Positions 1 to 6,711 are shown, counted from the stretch's first letter. The stretch: 9,311 nucleotides of DNA from Prolixibacteraceae bacterium (GCA_017998095.1 JAGODU010000155.1:1-9311); one strand, 5' to 3'. Translations and numbers: made by a program. The notes: generated from the letters alone by a model not told the origin.

Positions 1-1711
1 GTCTATCATATCTGGTGTAATTATCTGTATCTACCCACACATCGCTTTGCTTTGCCATACTTGGAATATCAGGCTGCACCCAAATTTGAGGAACACTTAA
101 AACTACCTGTTCGCTAAAAGTTACTGTAGGAAACATAGATAGGTCTATCCCATCATCCGTAATCTTGAATATAGTTGATTCACCAGTAACACTGTGTCTG
201 TAATCAATATAAAATCCATCGGTTGCCTTGTATATAAATGTCTTTCCGCTGTCTTCAGTATTTCCTGTGCCTGTACCAAGAATTAGCTGTGGAGTATAAT
301 TTACACCGTCATGAACAAAAGCGAATTGTGATTTAATTAATTCATTGTACTCATAAATCATTACTGGATAGTCGGTAACATTTGTTGTTGTACCTTTAAA
401 AGTATCATCAAGCCAATACAAATAATTGTTATATCTGTCCTTTACCTGCTCGTTTGTGCTTCCGTCAGTTGATGCTGTTATGAACTGAATGTACTGATCA
501 AAAATTCTTAGATAGTTCATATCAGAAGTGTTGCTTTGTAAATAGTTTTGAACCTTTGTCGAGGTTTCCAGATGGTCAACTGTAAGCTGGGCAATATATG
601 CTGTTTCCGCAGCTAGGGTTTGTGTTATAGATGTATTTGAAATTGTAACATCAAACTCCGCCTCAAGTGCTTCAATCATAGTTGCCGACAACATTCCGTC
701 AAAAATATACCTGCCTGTAGCTGCATCAAAGTACAATTTGTTTGTCCAGTTTTCTCCCGTTCCATCGCCGGTCTGAAGTGCGAATATATCGGAGTTGAAA
801 ACACCCCTTGCCATTTTGTCACTTCTTATACTTTCAAAACCATTGTCCGGGCTTATTCTGATTCCGTGATAAATCTTGTCCTTCGCCACTGTGTCCCGTC
901 TTATCTTGGTAACTGAGTCTGTTAATATTTCTATACTGTTTGCTATTTCAAGGGAAGTGTTTAATAACCTCACGGGGTTATATGTCCTCTTTATAACCTT
1001 ATTTGTTACATCAAGACTGATAACTTCATCAATTATTCTTATGGTGTCTCCTTCCTCAATAACTTCAAGGTCACTAAATTCTTTGAACGAAGGATGACTC
1101 TTAAGTTCCACAATATCTACGGCATAATATGTTAGCCCTTTCCGCCTGTCTATTATTTTCTTAACACCGGTAAGATTTTTCCCAAACCTTGCCTGAAAGC
1201 CACGATCCTGTCCAAGTGTGTTTTTTAAGCTGATCTTAAATCCGTCAAAATCAAGCTCTGAATTGGTGTGATAGGCAAGAAGCTGCAATAGTCCTAATTT
1301 GTTTGTTTCTTCATGGACTGCAAATGTAGTAATTCCCGCTGGCTCTACAGTTCCGACAGTAAAGTTGGTATCTGTTAAAATATCTGTTAAAATTTGTGTT
1401 GGAGTACCATCATAAGTATAGAATTCTTTTTCTTCTTCAATCAGCCTATATGTTACATGCTCACATTCAATTCTGTAGGTGACTGAATCAGAGTGAATTT
1501 GCTCTATATATGCAATGTCAAAATATGACTTGTCAACAGCAATATAGCCTTCCGACTTGAAGTATTCACATTTTAAACTATCTTCCAACACTTCAAATTT
1601 AAGAATAAACTCTCCATTAATCTTCCTTGTTATTTCTATTGAATCTTCAATTATTATGTCATCAAGGTATGCAAGCTTTGCGTTTGTGTTTTTGCTATAT
1701 AAAGTTATCAA
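1..1711 (-). CDS. tal: Tal-like tail-tip protein / prophage tail endopeptidase, N-terminal 570 residues (partial)
   Basis: I translated this frame by hand; it is open from 1711 to the left edge with no stop, so the C-terminus is missing. The start is a TTG at 1711-1709, preceded 8 bases upstream by a perfect AGGAGG that overlaps the stop of dit. The N-terminus (ITLYSKNTNAKLAYLDD, followed by a region with SVTYRIECEHVTYRL near residue 90) is typical of the phage minor structural protein/Prophage_tail endopeptidase family. That family forms the tail tip below Dit and often carries receptor-binding or cell-wall-degrading domains further on. A middle segment containing RISPDNGFESIRSDKMARG recurs in clostridial Tal proteins. 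The last visible residues (DVWVDTDNYTRYDR) resemble the short Trp/Tyr-rich segments of tail fibers and carbohydrate-binding baseplate proteins. No peptidase catalytic residues can be assigned from what is visible, so enzymatic activity is inferred from the family only. Confidence 0.88.
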   Translation of the reverse strand, partial: MITLYSKNTNAKLAYLDDIIIEDSIEITRKINGEFILKFEVLEDSLKCEYFKSEGYIAVDKSYFDIAYIEQIHSDSVTYRIECEHVTYRLIEEEKEFYTYDGTPTQILTDILTDTNFTVGTVEPAGITTFAVHEETNKLGLLQLLAYHTNSELDFDGFKISLKNTLGQDRGFQARFGKNLTGVKKIIDRRKGLTYYAVDIVELKSHPSFKEFSDLEVIEEGDTIRIIDEVISLDVTNKVIKRTYNPVRLLNTSLEIANSIEILTDSVTKIRRDTVAKDKIYHGIRISPDNGFESIRSDKMARGVFNSDIFALQTGDGTGENWTNKLYFDAATGRYIFDGMLSATMIEALEAEFDVTISNTSITQTLAAETAYIAQLTVDHLETSTKVQNYLQSNTSDMNYLRIFDQYIQFITASTDGSTNEQVKDRYNNYLYWLDDTFKGTTTNVTDYPVMIYEYNELIKSQFAFVHDGVNYTPQLILGTGTGNTEDSGKTFIYKATDGFYIDYRHSVTGESTIFKITDDGIDLSMFPTVTFSEQVVLSVPQIWVQPDIPSMAKQSDVWVDTDNYTRYDR

Positions 1712-1723
1712 AGTATGCACCTC

Positions 1724-2425
1724 CTAAATGTATGTGTCTTGGAATTTCACTGTCATATTAGAAACAGAACCAGTAACAGTTATTGTGTTATTCCCAGGCT
1801 TAAGTTTTATGAAATTTCCAGAATGCTTTGATATCCCGCTAACCTTTGCATCTGAATATACAAGCATTTTTTTACTGTCAACATTCAACTTTCCAGTCAT
1901 TCCGGTCAATGTAAACAAATAGTCTGATGATGAAACAGTTACATTTCCTGTACCTGTAATAGTTATTATAGTTTCAGCCTCATAGGTTCCTTGATTATTT
2001 ACAACCATTGTGGATGGGTTGTCAAAGGATAGTGTCTTTAAACCTCCATATTGAAACGGTTCTGTCTCAAATGTTATATTGAATTCATCCCATGCCTGTT
2101 CTATTGCTAATGAAATGTCACTGATTGTTTTTACAACTTTATAAGCTTTATCATTCTCATAGTCGAGCACCAAGTCTCCTGTAGAAGATAACCATGATGC
2201 TATCTCTCTTGCTCTTTGCCGTCTTTCTATTATTGTCCCATTAGCCAATGAACATCTGAATTCAAGGATCTTGTTATTATATCCGCTTTCAAATACATAC
2301 TCTCCGTCACATCCCATGACGTTTACTCTTTGTATTCTTTTAGCGGGTGATAGGGGATTGTTTATAGTTTTAATGACAAGCCCCTTAAATTCAGATGTAT
2401 GTATTCCTCTAAAAGTAAAGCCCAT
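1724..2425 (-). CDS. dit: Distal tail protein Dit (siphovirus tail component family)
   Basis: Dit forms the hexameric ring that joins the tail tube to the tip and baseplate. The protein has 233 residues, close to the usual Dit length. The N-terminus (MGFTFRGIHTSEFKGLVIKT) matches the start of Gram-positive Dit proteins, and the region around residue 110-125 (AWDEFNITFETEPFQYG) matches the conserved end of the N-terminal ring domain. The remaining hundred residues are beta-rich, as expected for the C-terminal galectin-like part. Its ATG at 2425-2423 overlaps the tape measure stop by one base (TGATG). A TTG one codon upstream (2428) has better spacing to the AGGGGG site and could be the true start, which would add one residue. 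Its position between tape measure and Tal supports the call. Confidence 0.92.
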   Translation of the reverse strand: MGFTFRGIHTSEFKGLVIKTINNPLSPAKRIQRVNVMGCDGEYVFESGYNNKILEFRCSLANGTIIERRQRAREIASWLSSTGDLVLDYENDKAYKVVKTISDISLAIEQAWDEFNITFETEPFQYGGLKTLSFDNPSTMVVNNQGTYEAETIITITGTGNVTVSSSDYLFTLTGMTGKLNVDSKKMLVYSDAKVSGISKHSGNFIKLKPGNNTITVTGSVSNMTVKFQDTYI

Positions 2426-4602
2426 CAAATTGCATACCCCCTGTCATTTCTTACTTGTAAGAGATACAGTTCTCTTGCTATATTTTTTATGTCGTTGTCA
2501 TTTCTTACAATCATGCTTGCGATATTAAAAGTGTTTGTAACATTTGAACCAAGGTTACTTCCAAAGTTAGAACTACTCCTTAAATTCGCATCTATATCAA
2601 AGCTTGTCGGAATTGACCTGTTCATATCATCTTTAACTGAATTCATTGCCTTAGAGAAACCCTCGCCAAGGCCTAAGCTCATATTAGTTCCAATCCCTGC
2701 AAATACAGTAGAAGGGGATTGAATGCCTAAAACACCTTTTACATTAGATACTATTCCACCTACAAAACCACTGATTTTTTCCTTTATCCAACCCATCATG
2801 GAAGCAATACCATCCCATAGCCCAACAACTATATTTTTTCCTACTTCAACTATTGAAACAGCAGCCTTTCCAATACCTGAAATTATTGCTGTTACGATTT
2901 GGGGCAATGCAGCCACAAGTTGAGGTATTGCCTTAATTAAACCAAAAGCAAGCTGGACTATCAGCTCAACACCCATACCGATAATTGCAGGCAGGTTATT
3001 TGTAATGAAGTTGATAATGGTTGTTATGATTTGCGGCAGTGCTTCAATTAGAGCAGGTAGGGCATTAAGAAGTCCCTCTGCTAATCCCTTTATGATAGCG
3101 AAAGCTGCTTCTAAAACCATCTCCATATTCTCCATAAGACTTTGTACTATTGTTATTACAGCACTTACTGCTGCAGGAATTAATTCAGGTAATGCAAGTC
3201 CCATACCTTCAACAAGAGCGGTAATTAAAAGTACAGCCGTATCAATTAATAAAGGTAAGTTATTTATGAGTGTTTCAACAATTGTCATAACAGCGTCAAC
3301 GGCAGCCGGTATAAGCTCTGGTAGAAGATTCAGGATTGTTTCAAATACCTGATTGAATAACTCTGTAACGGTACTAAGAAGCACCGGGAGAATATCTCCA
3401 ATAGCTGATATTATTGCATCCATTGCAGCAGGCAGTGCGGTTACAATATTCTCCAAGACAGGCACAATGTTTTTAATAACTGCTTGAAATGCATCTACAA
3501 GATTATTGGTTAAATTTTTCATGTCTGCATCGGCATTGCCAAGACCTGCAGTAAAAGAACCAAGGGCTGCCTGCATGAGTCCGATTGAACCGGTTATTGT
3601 TTCAGTTGATTCCTTGGCAAAGTTGCCTGCATATTGCTCTGTATTTTCAAAGAACATCTGCATTGCTACTTCCGCTTTTTCTGCTTGTGTGGCAGATGCC
3701 CAAGTGAAATCAAGTCCTTTTGCAAGAGCATAAGCCTGAATGTTTGTGGCATTCATAGCAACACCTAAGTTATCCATCATGGTGAAGTTACCTTTAGCTG
3801 CACCCGCTACAGAATCAAGTGCCATTTGCATGTCAATGCCCATTACAGATGCCATATCGGCAGCTCGCTGCATGGCCTTCTCTGTAAGTTCCAAGCTCTT
3901 CTGTTGTTCAATCCCAGAACCTTGAAAGAGAGCACCCATCTTGTTGGCAGTAGCAAGATATTGACTTTGGGATACACCCATGTTTTTGTAGGCTTCCTCA
4001 CCGGTTTTTTGAATTGATAAAGCATACTCTCCAAATACTGCTTCCGAGCCTCCAAGGTTCTGTTCTAATTCACCAAATTGCTGAATAATTTCCTTGCCAA
4101 GCTTTATTGTTGCTGCCCCAGCGGCTGCAGCTACAGAAGCCATAGCAGCACCGATGCCTTTAAGAACACCGCCTAATTTTTCAAATTTACTGCTTGCATT
4201 ATCTGCAGATTTACCGGACTCTTCTAACTCCTTACCAAGTTTATCGGCTTCTTCAGCAGATTCTTCAAGCTCTTTTTCCATGTTATTAAGTTCTGCTTTA
4301 GCATTGTTAAGCTGGATAGCCCAATTCTTAGTTCTTCGGTCATTTTCACCAAAGCTCTCGGAGGCATTCTTAAGGGCAGCCTCAAGGGCACTAATTTTAT
4401 CCTTTTGAGCATCAATTTCTTTGTTAAGAGCATTGTTCCTTGCTGTTATAGCCTGTATTGATTTATCCTGTTTATCAAACTGAGATGATACTAAATTCAT
4501 TTCAGAACCTAAAACCTTGAATGATTGGTTTATATCGCTTAAAGCTTTCTTAAATTCTCGTTCGCCTTCAATGCCAATCTTGAGACCAAAGTTATCTGCC
4601 AT
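2425..4602 (-). CDS. Tail tape measure protein
   Basis: The tape measure sets tail length, fills the tube lumen during assembly and helps DNA entry. At 725 residues it is among the shorter ones; using the known rule of about 0.15 nm per residue, it predicts a tail of roughly 110 nm. Residues about 20-140 are charged and coiled-coil-like (many E, K, N and Q with heptad-like leucines). A small-residue hydrophobic stretch follows near 145-170 (GIGAAMASVAAAAGAATIKLG). Residues about 380-600 are a hydrophobic helical region with LP steps every 22 residues (P406, 428, 450, 472, 516, 538, 560). Near the C-terminus IQSPSTVFAGIGTNMSLGLG is the motif commonly ending tape measures. The start ATG follows AGGAGGT with a 6-base spacer. 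It is separated from gpGT by the 1.5-kb cassette and has a terminator-like hairpin 27 bases upstream of its start codon. Confidence 0.95.
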   Translation of the reverse strand: MADNFGLKIGIEGEREFKKALSDINQSFKVLGSEMNLVSSQFDKQDKSIQAITARNNALNKEIDAQKDKISALEAALKNASESFGENDRRTKNWAIQLNNAKAELNNMEKELEESAEEADKLGKELEESGKSADNASSKFEKLGGVLKGIGAAMASVAAAAGAATIKLGKEIIQQFGELEQNLGGSEAVFGEYALSIQKTGEEAYKNMGVSQSQYLATANKMGALFQGSGIEQQKSLELTEKAMQRAADMASVMGIDMQMALDSVAGAAKGNFTMMDNLGVAMNATNIQAYALAKGLDFTWASATQAEKAEVAMQMFFENTEQYAGNFAKESTETITGSIGLMQAALGSFTAGLGNADADMKNLTNNLVDAFQAVIKNIVPVLENIVTALPAAMDAIISAIGDILPVLLSTVTELFNQVFETILNLLPELIPAAVDAVMTIVETLINNLPLLIDTAVLLITALVEGMGLALPELIPAAVSAVITIVQSLMENMEMVLEAAFAIIKGLAEGLLNALPALIEALPQIITTIINFITNNLPAIIGMGVELIVQLAFGLIKAIPQLVAALPQIVTAIISGIGKAAVSIVEVGKNIVVGLWDGIASMMGWIKEKISGFVGGIVSNVKGVLGIQSPSTVFAGIGTNMSLGLGEGFSKAMNSVKDDMNRSIPTSFDIDANLRSSSNFGSNLGSNVTNTFNIASMIVRNDNDIKNIARELYLLQVRNDRGYAI

Positions 4603-4628
4603 ACTTCCACCTCCTTGTTTTTGAGCAT

Positions 4629-4654
4629 AAAAAAGACACCCTTGTTAGAGTGCC
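4629..4654 (-). terminator. Probable intrinsic terminator closing the cassette, upstream of the tape measure
   Basis: On the minus strand GGCACTC (4654-4648), a 6-base loop TAACAA and GGGTGTC (4641-4635) form a 7-bp stem with two G-U pairs, followed directly by six T residues (4634-4629). This is the layout of a rho-independent terminator. It lies 35 bases after the GIY-YIG stop and 27 bases before the tape measure start. As the stem is short and has wobble pairs, termination may be partial. That would fit a site that late transcription must pass to express the tape measure. Confidence 0.65.
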
Positions 4655-4689
4655 ATTGACTTGTTATTATGCAATAGATAATTAAATAA

Positions 4690-5205
4690 TTAATGTTCTC
4701 CTCTTGCTATTCTTTTACAATTTTGTCTGTCTTCCTTGAGTTCTTGTAGTTTTTTAGGGTTATGTGTAATATTTAATAATGGACAGTATTGTTTTATCAA
4801 ATTTGCTTCTATATTGAAATCACCTTCATATTTTACTATGCTGACTTCAATATTATCATTCAACCAATCTATTATTTTCATCTTATCATCTTGGGAAAAT
4901 CTATAATTATTCTGGTTAGCCAATCCTATCAAATGCCCATGCATTGGTTTGTAGCCTAATGCACAACCAATGCTTCTAAAAAAAGTTCCCGGTCCAATGT
5001 GTTCAAGTTCTTCTTTCATACGACTTCTTAAGGTTGTAGTTGCCTTGCCAATATAAATATACTTAATTTTCCTACTATCAAGAATATTTTGGTATCTATC
5101 CGGAAGCTTTGAGTTTTCTTTTAATCTTATGCAATATAGCCCACTGCTGTCCAAAGTTTCATCATCTAAATCTGAAAGATTTTTAAAATTATCATCAAAT
5201 TCCAT
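4690..5205 (-). CDS. Single-domain GIY-YIG nuclease
   Basis: GIY-YIG enzymes cut DNA with a single metal ion, using paired tyrosines, an arginine, a glutamate and often an asparagine. All appear here: GLY at residues 22-24, YIG at 51-53 followed by K54, R60 and R62 in TLRSRMKEEL, E133 in NIEANLIKQY and N145 in PLLN. The fold therefore looks intact and probably active. The protein (171 residues) resembles a widespread clade of stand-alone GIY-YIG proteins with an RS(I/L)G segment (77-80) and a W-x-N-x-N-I/L segment (114-119). I see no separate DNA-binding domain of the NUMOD kind that homing enzymes carry; only a short basic tail (KKLQELKEDRQNCKRIARG) follows. The ATG has AAGGAG upstream with a 9-base spacer. 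It is the last gene of the three-gene cassette. Possible roles are toxin, anti-phage nuclease or free-standing selfish nuclease. Confidence 0.85.
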   Translation of the reverse strand: MEFDDNFKNLSDLDDETLDSSGLYCIRLKENSKLPDRYQNILDSRKIKYIYIGKATTTLRSRMKEELEHIGPGTFFRSIGCALGYKPMHGHLIGLANQNNYRFSQDDKMKIIDWLNDNIEVSIVKYEGDFNIEANLIKQYCPLLNITHNPKKLQELKEDRQNCKRIARGEH

Positions 5206-5246
5206 AATAGCATTCTCCTTGATATTATTTTGTTAATATGTGTATA

Positions 5247-5564
5247 TTATTCGCCAAAAGGTATGCCTCCGCTTCGTGTATTTCCTGCTGAAAAACATTT
5301 GTCATGTTCTTCGACTGTCGTTAATTGAAGAAGGTTATATTTTTCTGCCCATTGTAGTGTTTCCTGCCATCGCTCCTGTTTGTCATTATCGTTTGAAAAC
5401 ACCCATCCAGCTAGTATTAATGGAGTTGGTGGACCACCTGCACTATGCACATCAGAAACTTTAGATGGCAGTTTTATTCCTGTTAAAGTCTCATATGCTT
5501 TGCATAAATCTTTAAATATTTCATTCCACCTAATGGGAAATGGACAAATAAAATTTTGATTCAT
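5247..5564 (-). CDS. Unrecognised 105-residue cassette protein
   Basis: I do not recognise this family. It is a soluble-looking protein with no signal peptide or membrane helix. Visible features are an N-terminal ICPFPIRWNEI (6-16), a Gly/Pro-rich segment GGPPTPLILAGW (43-54), five aromatic or Trp positions spread through the middle (W13, W54, F56, W66, W72), and a C-terminal SGGIPFGE. The start has AAGGAG with an 8-base spacer, and the gene sits 29 bases after the Phd/HARE gene and 41 bases before the GIY-YIG gene, so the three are probably co-transcribed. The well-placed ribosome binding site and the tight spacing argue for a real gene. An immunity partner or accessory factor of the nuclease is one guess, but nothing in the sequence proves it. 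Confidence 0.75.
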   Translation of the reverse strand: MNQNFICPFPIRWNEIFKDLCKAYETLTGIKLPSKVSDVHSAGGPPTPLILAGWVFSNDNDKQERWQETLQWAEKYNLLQLTTVEEHDKCFSAGNTRSGGIPFGE

Positions 5565-5593
5565 CGTACTTTCTCCTTGACTGAATTATTATT

Positions 5594-6007
5594 TCAAATT
5601 TTAGCTTTAAGTTTTATGATGTTGCCTGGAAGGGCTTCAAATAGACTAGGATAATGGCCACATCTTGCTCTAATCTGATTGTATTCGGCTTTAGTACCAT
5701 CTTTTTTTAAATACAATCCTCTTAAATAGATTTCATCCGCGAGGTCTGACGCATGCATTATTTTATCATCTGTTTCGCTCAATACAATCTTCATAGCCTC
5801 ATGCAGCTTATATTTGGTTTCTTTATATTGATTGTATTCATTTAGTTTAGTTAATTGTATTGCATCTTTTGCTCTAATAATAAGGTAAGAAGGTTCATTA
5901 TTTTTAAGTAATATCACTTGTCCATTTTCATCGACTAAATCAAGCACATCTTCCGGTGATTCCAATATTTTATTATAAGGAATCAATGTTTCAAAATTAA
6001 TTGACAT
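5594..6007 (-). CDS. Phd/YefM-like antitoxin domain fused to a HARE-HTH-like winged helix
   Basis: The 137-residue protein has two parts. Residues about 3-50 (SPEDVLDLVDENGQVILLKN, then EPSYLIIR) match the pattern of Phd/YefM antitoxins, which bind their own operator as dimers and neutralise a toxin. Residues about 66-134 (LHEAMKIVL, KIMHASDLADEIYLRGLY, YNQIRARCGHYPSLFEAL, NIIKL) match the HARE-HTH winged-helix pattern known from restriction endonucleases and chromatin-type regulators. Both assignments come from pattern recognition and not from a search. The ATG at 6007 is chosen because GGGGTG lies just upstream and because the longer frame to 6082 would run through the promoter. As first gene of the cassette, behind its own promoter and palindrome, it is a good candidate autoregulator. 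Typical Phd proteins are shorter (about 70-90 residues), so the fusion is notable. Confidence 0.7.
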   Translation of the reverse strand: MSINFETLIPYNKILESPEDVLDLVDENGQVILLKNNEPSYLIIRAKDAIQLTKLNEYNQYKETKYKLHEAMKIVLSETDDKIMHASDLADEIYLRGLYLKKDGTKAEYNQIRARCGHYPSLFEALPGNIIKLKAKI

Positions 6008-6043
6008 CTTTTCACCCCAAAAATCTCGTATTTTTCTAAAATT

Positions 6044-6072
6044 ACAATAACACATTCGTAAACAAATGTCAA
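6044..6072 (-). promoter_or_regulatory. Sigma-A-type promoter of the cassette
   Basis: On the minus strand a consensus -35 TTGACA (6072-6067), a 17-base spacer and TATTGT (6049-6044, 4 of 6 matches) with an extended TG one base upstream (6052-6051) form a strong vegetative promoter. Transcription would begin near 6037, giving a leader of about 30 bases before the ATG at 6007. Within the spacer, ACATT (6069-6065) and AATGT (6056-6052) form an inverted repeat with 8 bases between arms, a possible operator that would overlap RNA polymerase. Confidence 0.75.
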
Positions 6073-6074
6073 AC

Positions 6075-6109
6075 AAATTCATACAAATATGTTATTTTTG
6101 TATGAATTT
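6075..6109. repeat. 35-base palindrome between gpGT and the cassette promoter
   Basis: AAATTCATACAAA (6075-6087) and TTTGTATGAATTT (6097-6109) are perfect 13-base inverted arms separated by 9 bases; two further pairs inside leave a 3-base centre with one mismatch. It ends 2 bases upstream of the -35 box and 14 bases after the gpGT stop. The stem is almost all A-T and lacks a following T run in the direction of transcription, so a DNA operator for a dimeric regulator is more likely than a terminator. A weak transcript-end hairpin is not excluded. Confidence 0.8.
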
Positions 6110-6123
6110 TGGTGTATTAAGTG

Positions 6124-6698
6124 TTAGATACCAATAGGTATCACTTCATCAATAAACAACTCAACTTTAGGCTTAGCCAATCCCATAAACTGTTTGTGTA
6201 TTTCCCACTGATCCAAGAGATCTCCTATTGCCATAAGCCACACATCCTCCTCATTCCTACAAAGCTGTGTAACTCCATAATAAATGAGTCGAGCAAACAA
6301 CTCTTCATCGCTTACTCGACTACCTCGTTTTTTGATTCAGTTTCCTCTGACTCAATATATCTTTTAGTTCCTTTAAACATTGCCTCAATAATAGCTCCTT
6401 TGTATGTTGATAATTCAAGTGGAGAGGTAAGTATCTCAACATCCTCTTCCTTAAGGAGTTCTTTTATATCATCCTTATTCTGCAGATTATGAATCAACAA
6501 ACTCTGATTTGCAAGTAAGGTGATAAGCCATACAATCTCGTCAAGAGCCATTTCAAAGTTCTCTGATTTCATAAGTTTTTCACCAAGATTTTCAAGACCT
6601 CCATACCTTTTAGCAATTTCCTTAGTAGCTCTTGTAGTCAATATAAGGGTATAGTCAACTTCACCTATTGTAATCTTGCTGCTTCTTTCATCATTCAT
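6124..6698 (-). CDS. gpGT tail assembly chaperone fusion made by -1 frameshift
   Basis: Reading shifts back one base at 6327 (join 6698..6327 and 6327..6124), giving 124 residues of gpG followed by 67 new residues, 191 in all. The new part begins RGSRVSDEELFARLIYYGV and contains WEIHKQFMGLAKPKVELFID before ending with IPIGI. This is the kind of short second frame expected from gpT-like parts in Gram-positive siphophages. gpG and gpGT bind the tape measure and recruit tail tube protein during assembly, and the ratio of the two is fixed by frameshift efficiency. The gpT part has no convincing independent start, so it is easily missed. The next gene would normally be the tape measure, but here it is the inserted cassette. 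Confidence 0.9.
6287..6333 (-). promoter_or_regulatory. Programmed -1 ribosomal frameshift signal
   Basis: The slippery heptamer A AAA AAC occupies 6333-6327 and is in the right phase: the first A is the third base of the TCA codon in gpG. A 5-base spacer (GAGGT) leads to a 12-bp stem, AGTCGAGTAAGC (6321-6310) pairing with GTTTGCTCGACT (6298-6287), with two G-U pairs and an 11-base loop. The gpG stop TAA (6314-6312) lies inside the stem. Heptamer, spacer and stem all fit the known requirements for -1 frameshifting. Confidence 0.9.
6312..6698 (-). CDS. Tail assembly chaperone gpG (zero-frame product)
   Basis: This 128-residue product is read without frameshifting. The ATG at 6698 is chosen over an upstream ATG at 6740 because AGGAGGT lies 8 bases before it, and the longer version would overlap the major tail protein. 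The N-terminus (SSKITIGEVDYTLILTTRATKEIAKRYGG) is typical of small Gram-positive tail chaperones: a short beta segment that ends in a helix with the K-x-I-x-K/R-x-x-G-G pattern. The acidic C-terminus (YIESEETESKNEVVE) is the hinge where frameshifting occurs. The gene lies between the major tail protein and, after the cassette, the tape measure, as expected for this role. Confidence 0.92.
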   Translation of the reverse strand: MNDERSSKITIGEVDYTLILTTRATKEIAKRYGGLENLGEKLMKSENFEMALDEIVWLITLLANQSLLIHNLQNKDDIKELLKEEDVEILTSPLELSTYKGAIIEAMFKGTKRYIESEETESKNEVVE

Positions 6699-6711
6699 TT
6701 TACAATACCTC

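Noticed and set aside
2905..3400. Tandem DNA repeat or CRISPR-like array suggested by recurring segments in the tape measure region.
   Set aside because: The repetition is at protein level with diverged codons, all within one open frame. There are no identical repeats or spacers.
5594..6082. Longer version of the Phd/HARE gene starting at an ATG at 6082 (25 extra residues).
   Set aside because: The extra codons run through the palindrome, the -35 and the -10. The ATG at 6007 has a GGGGTG ribosome site, and the extra residues look unrelated to Phd N-termini.
6075..6109. The 35-base palindrome as an intrinsic terminator of the upstream operon.
   Set aside because: The stem is nearly all A-T and there is no T run after it on the minus strand; its contact with the -35 box fits an operator better. 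A weak role in RNA end formation remains possible.
6121..6492. Plus-strand open frame of 123 codons opposite gpG and gpT.
   Set aside because: It is antisense to a well-supported frameshifted gene, its composition looks like shadow coding, and it has no convincing ribosome site.
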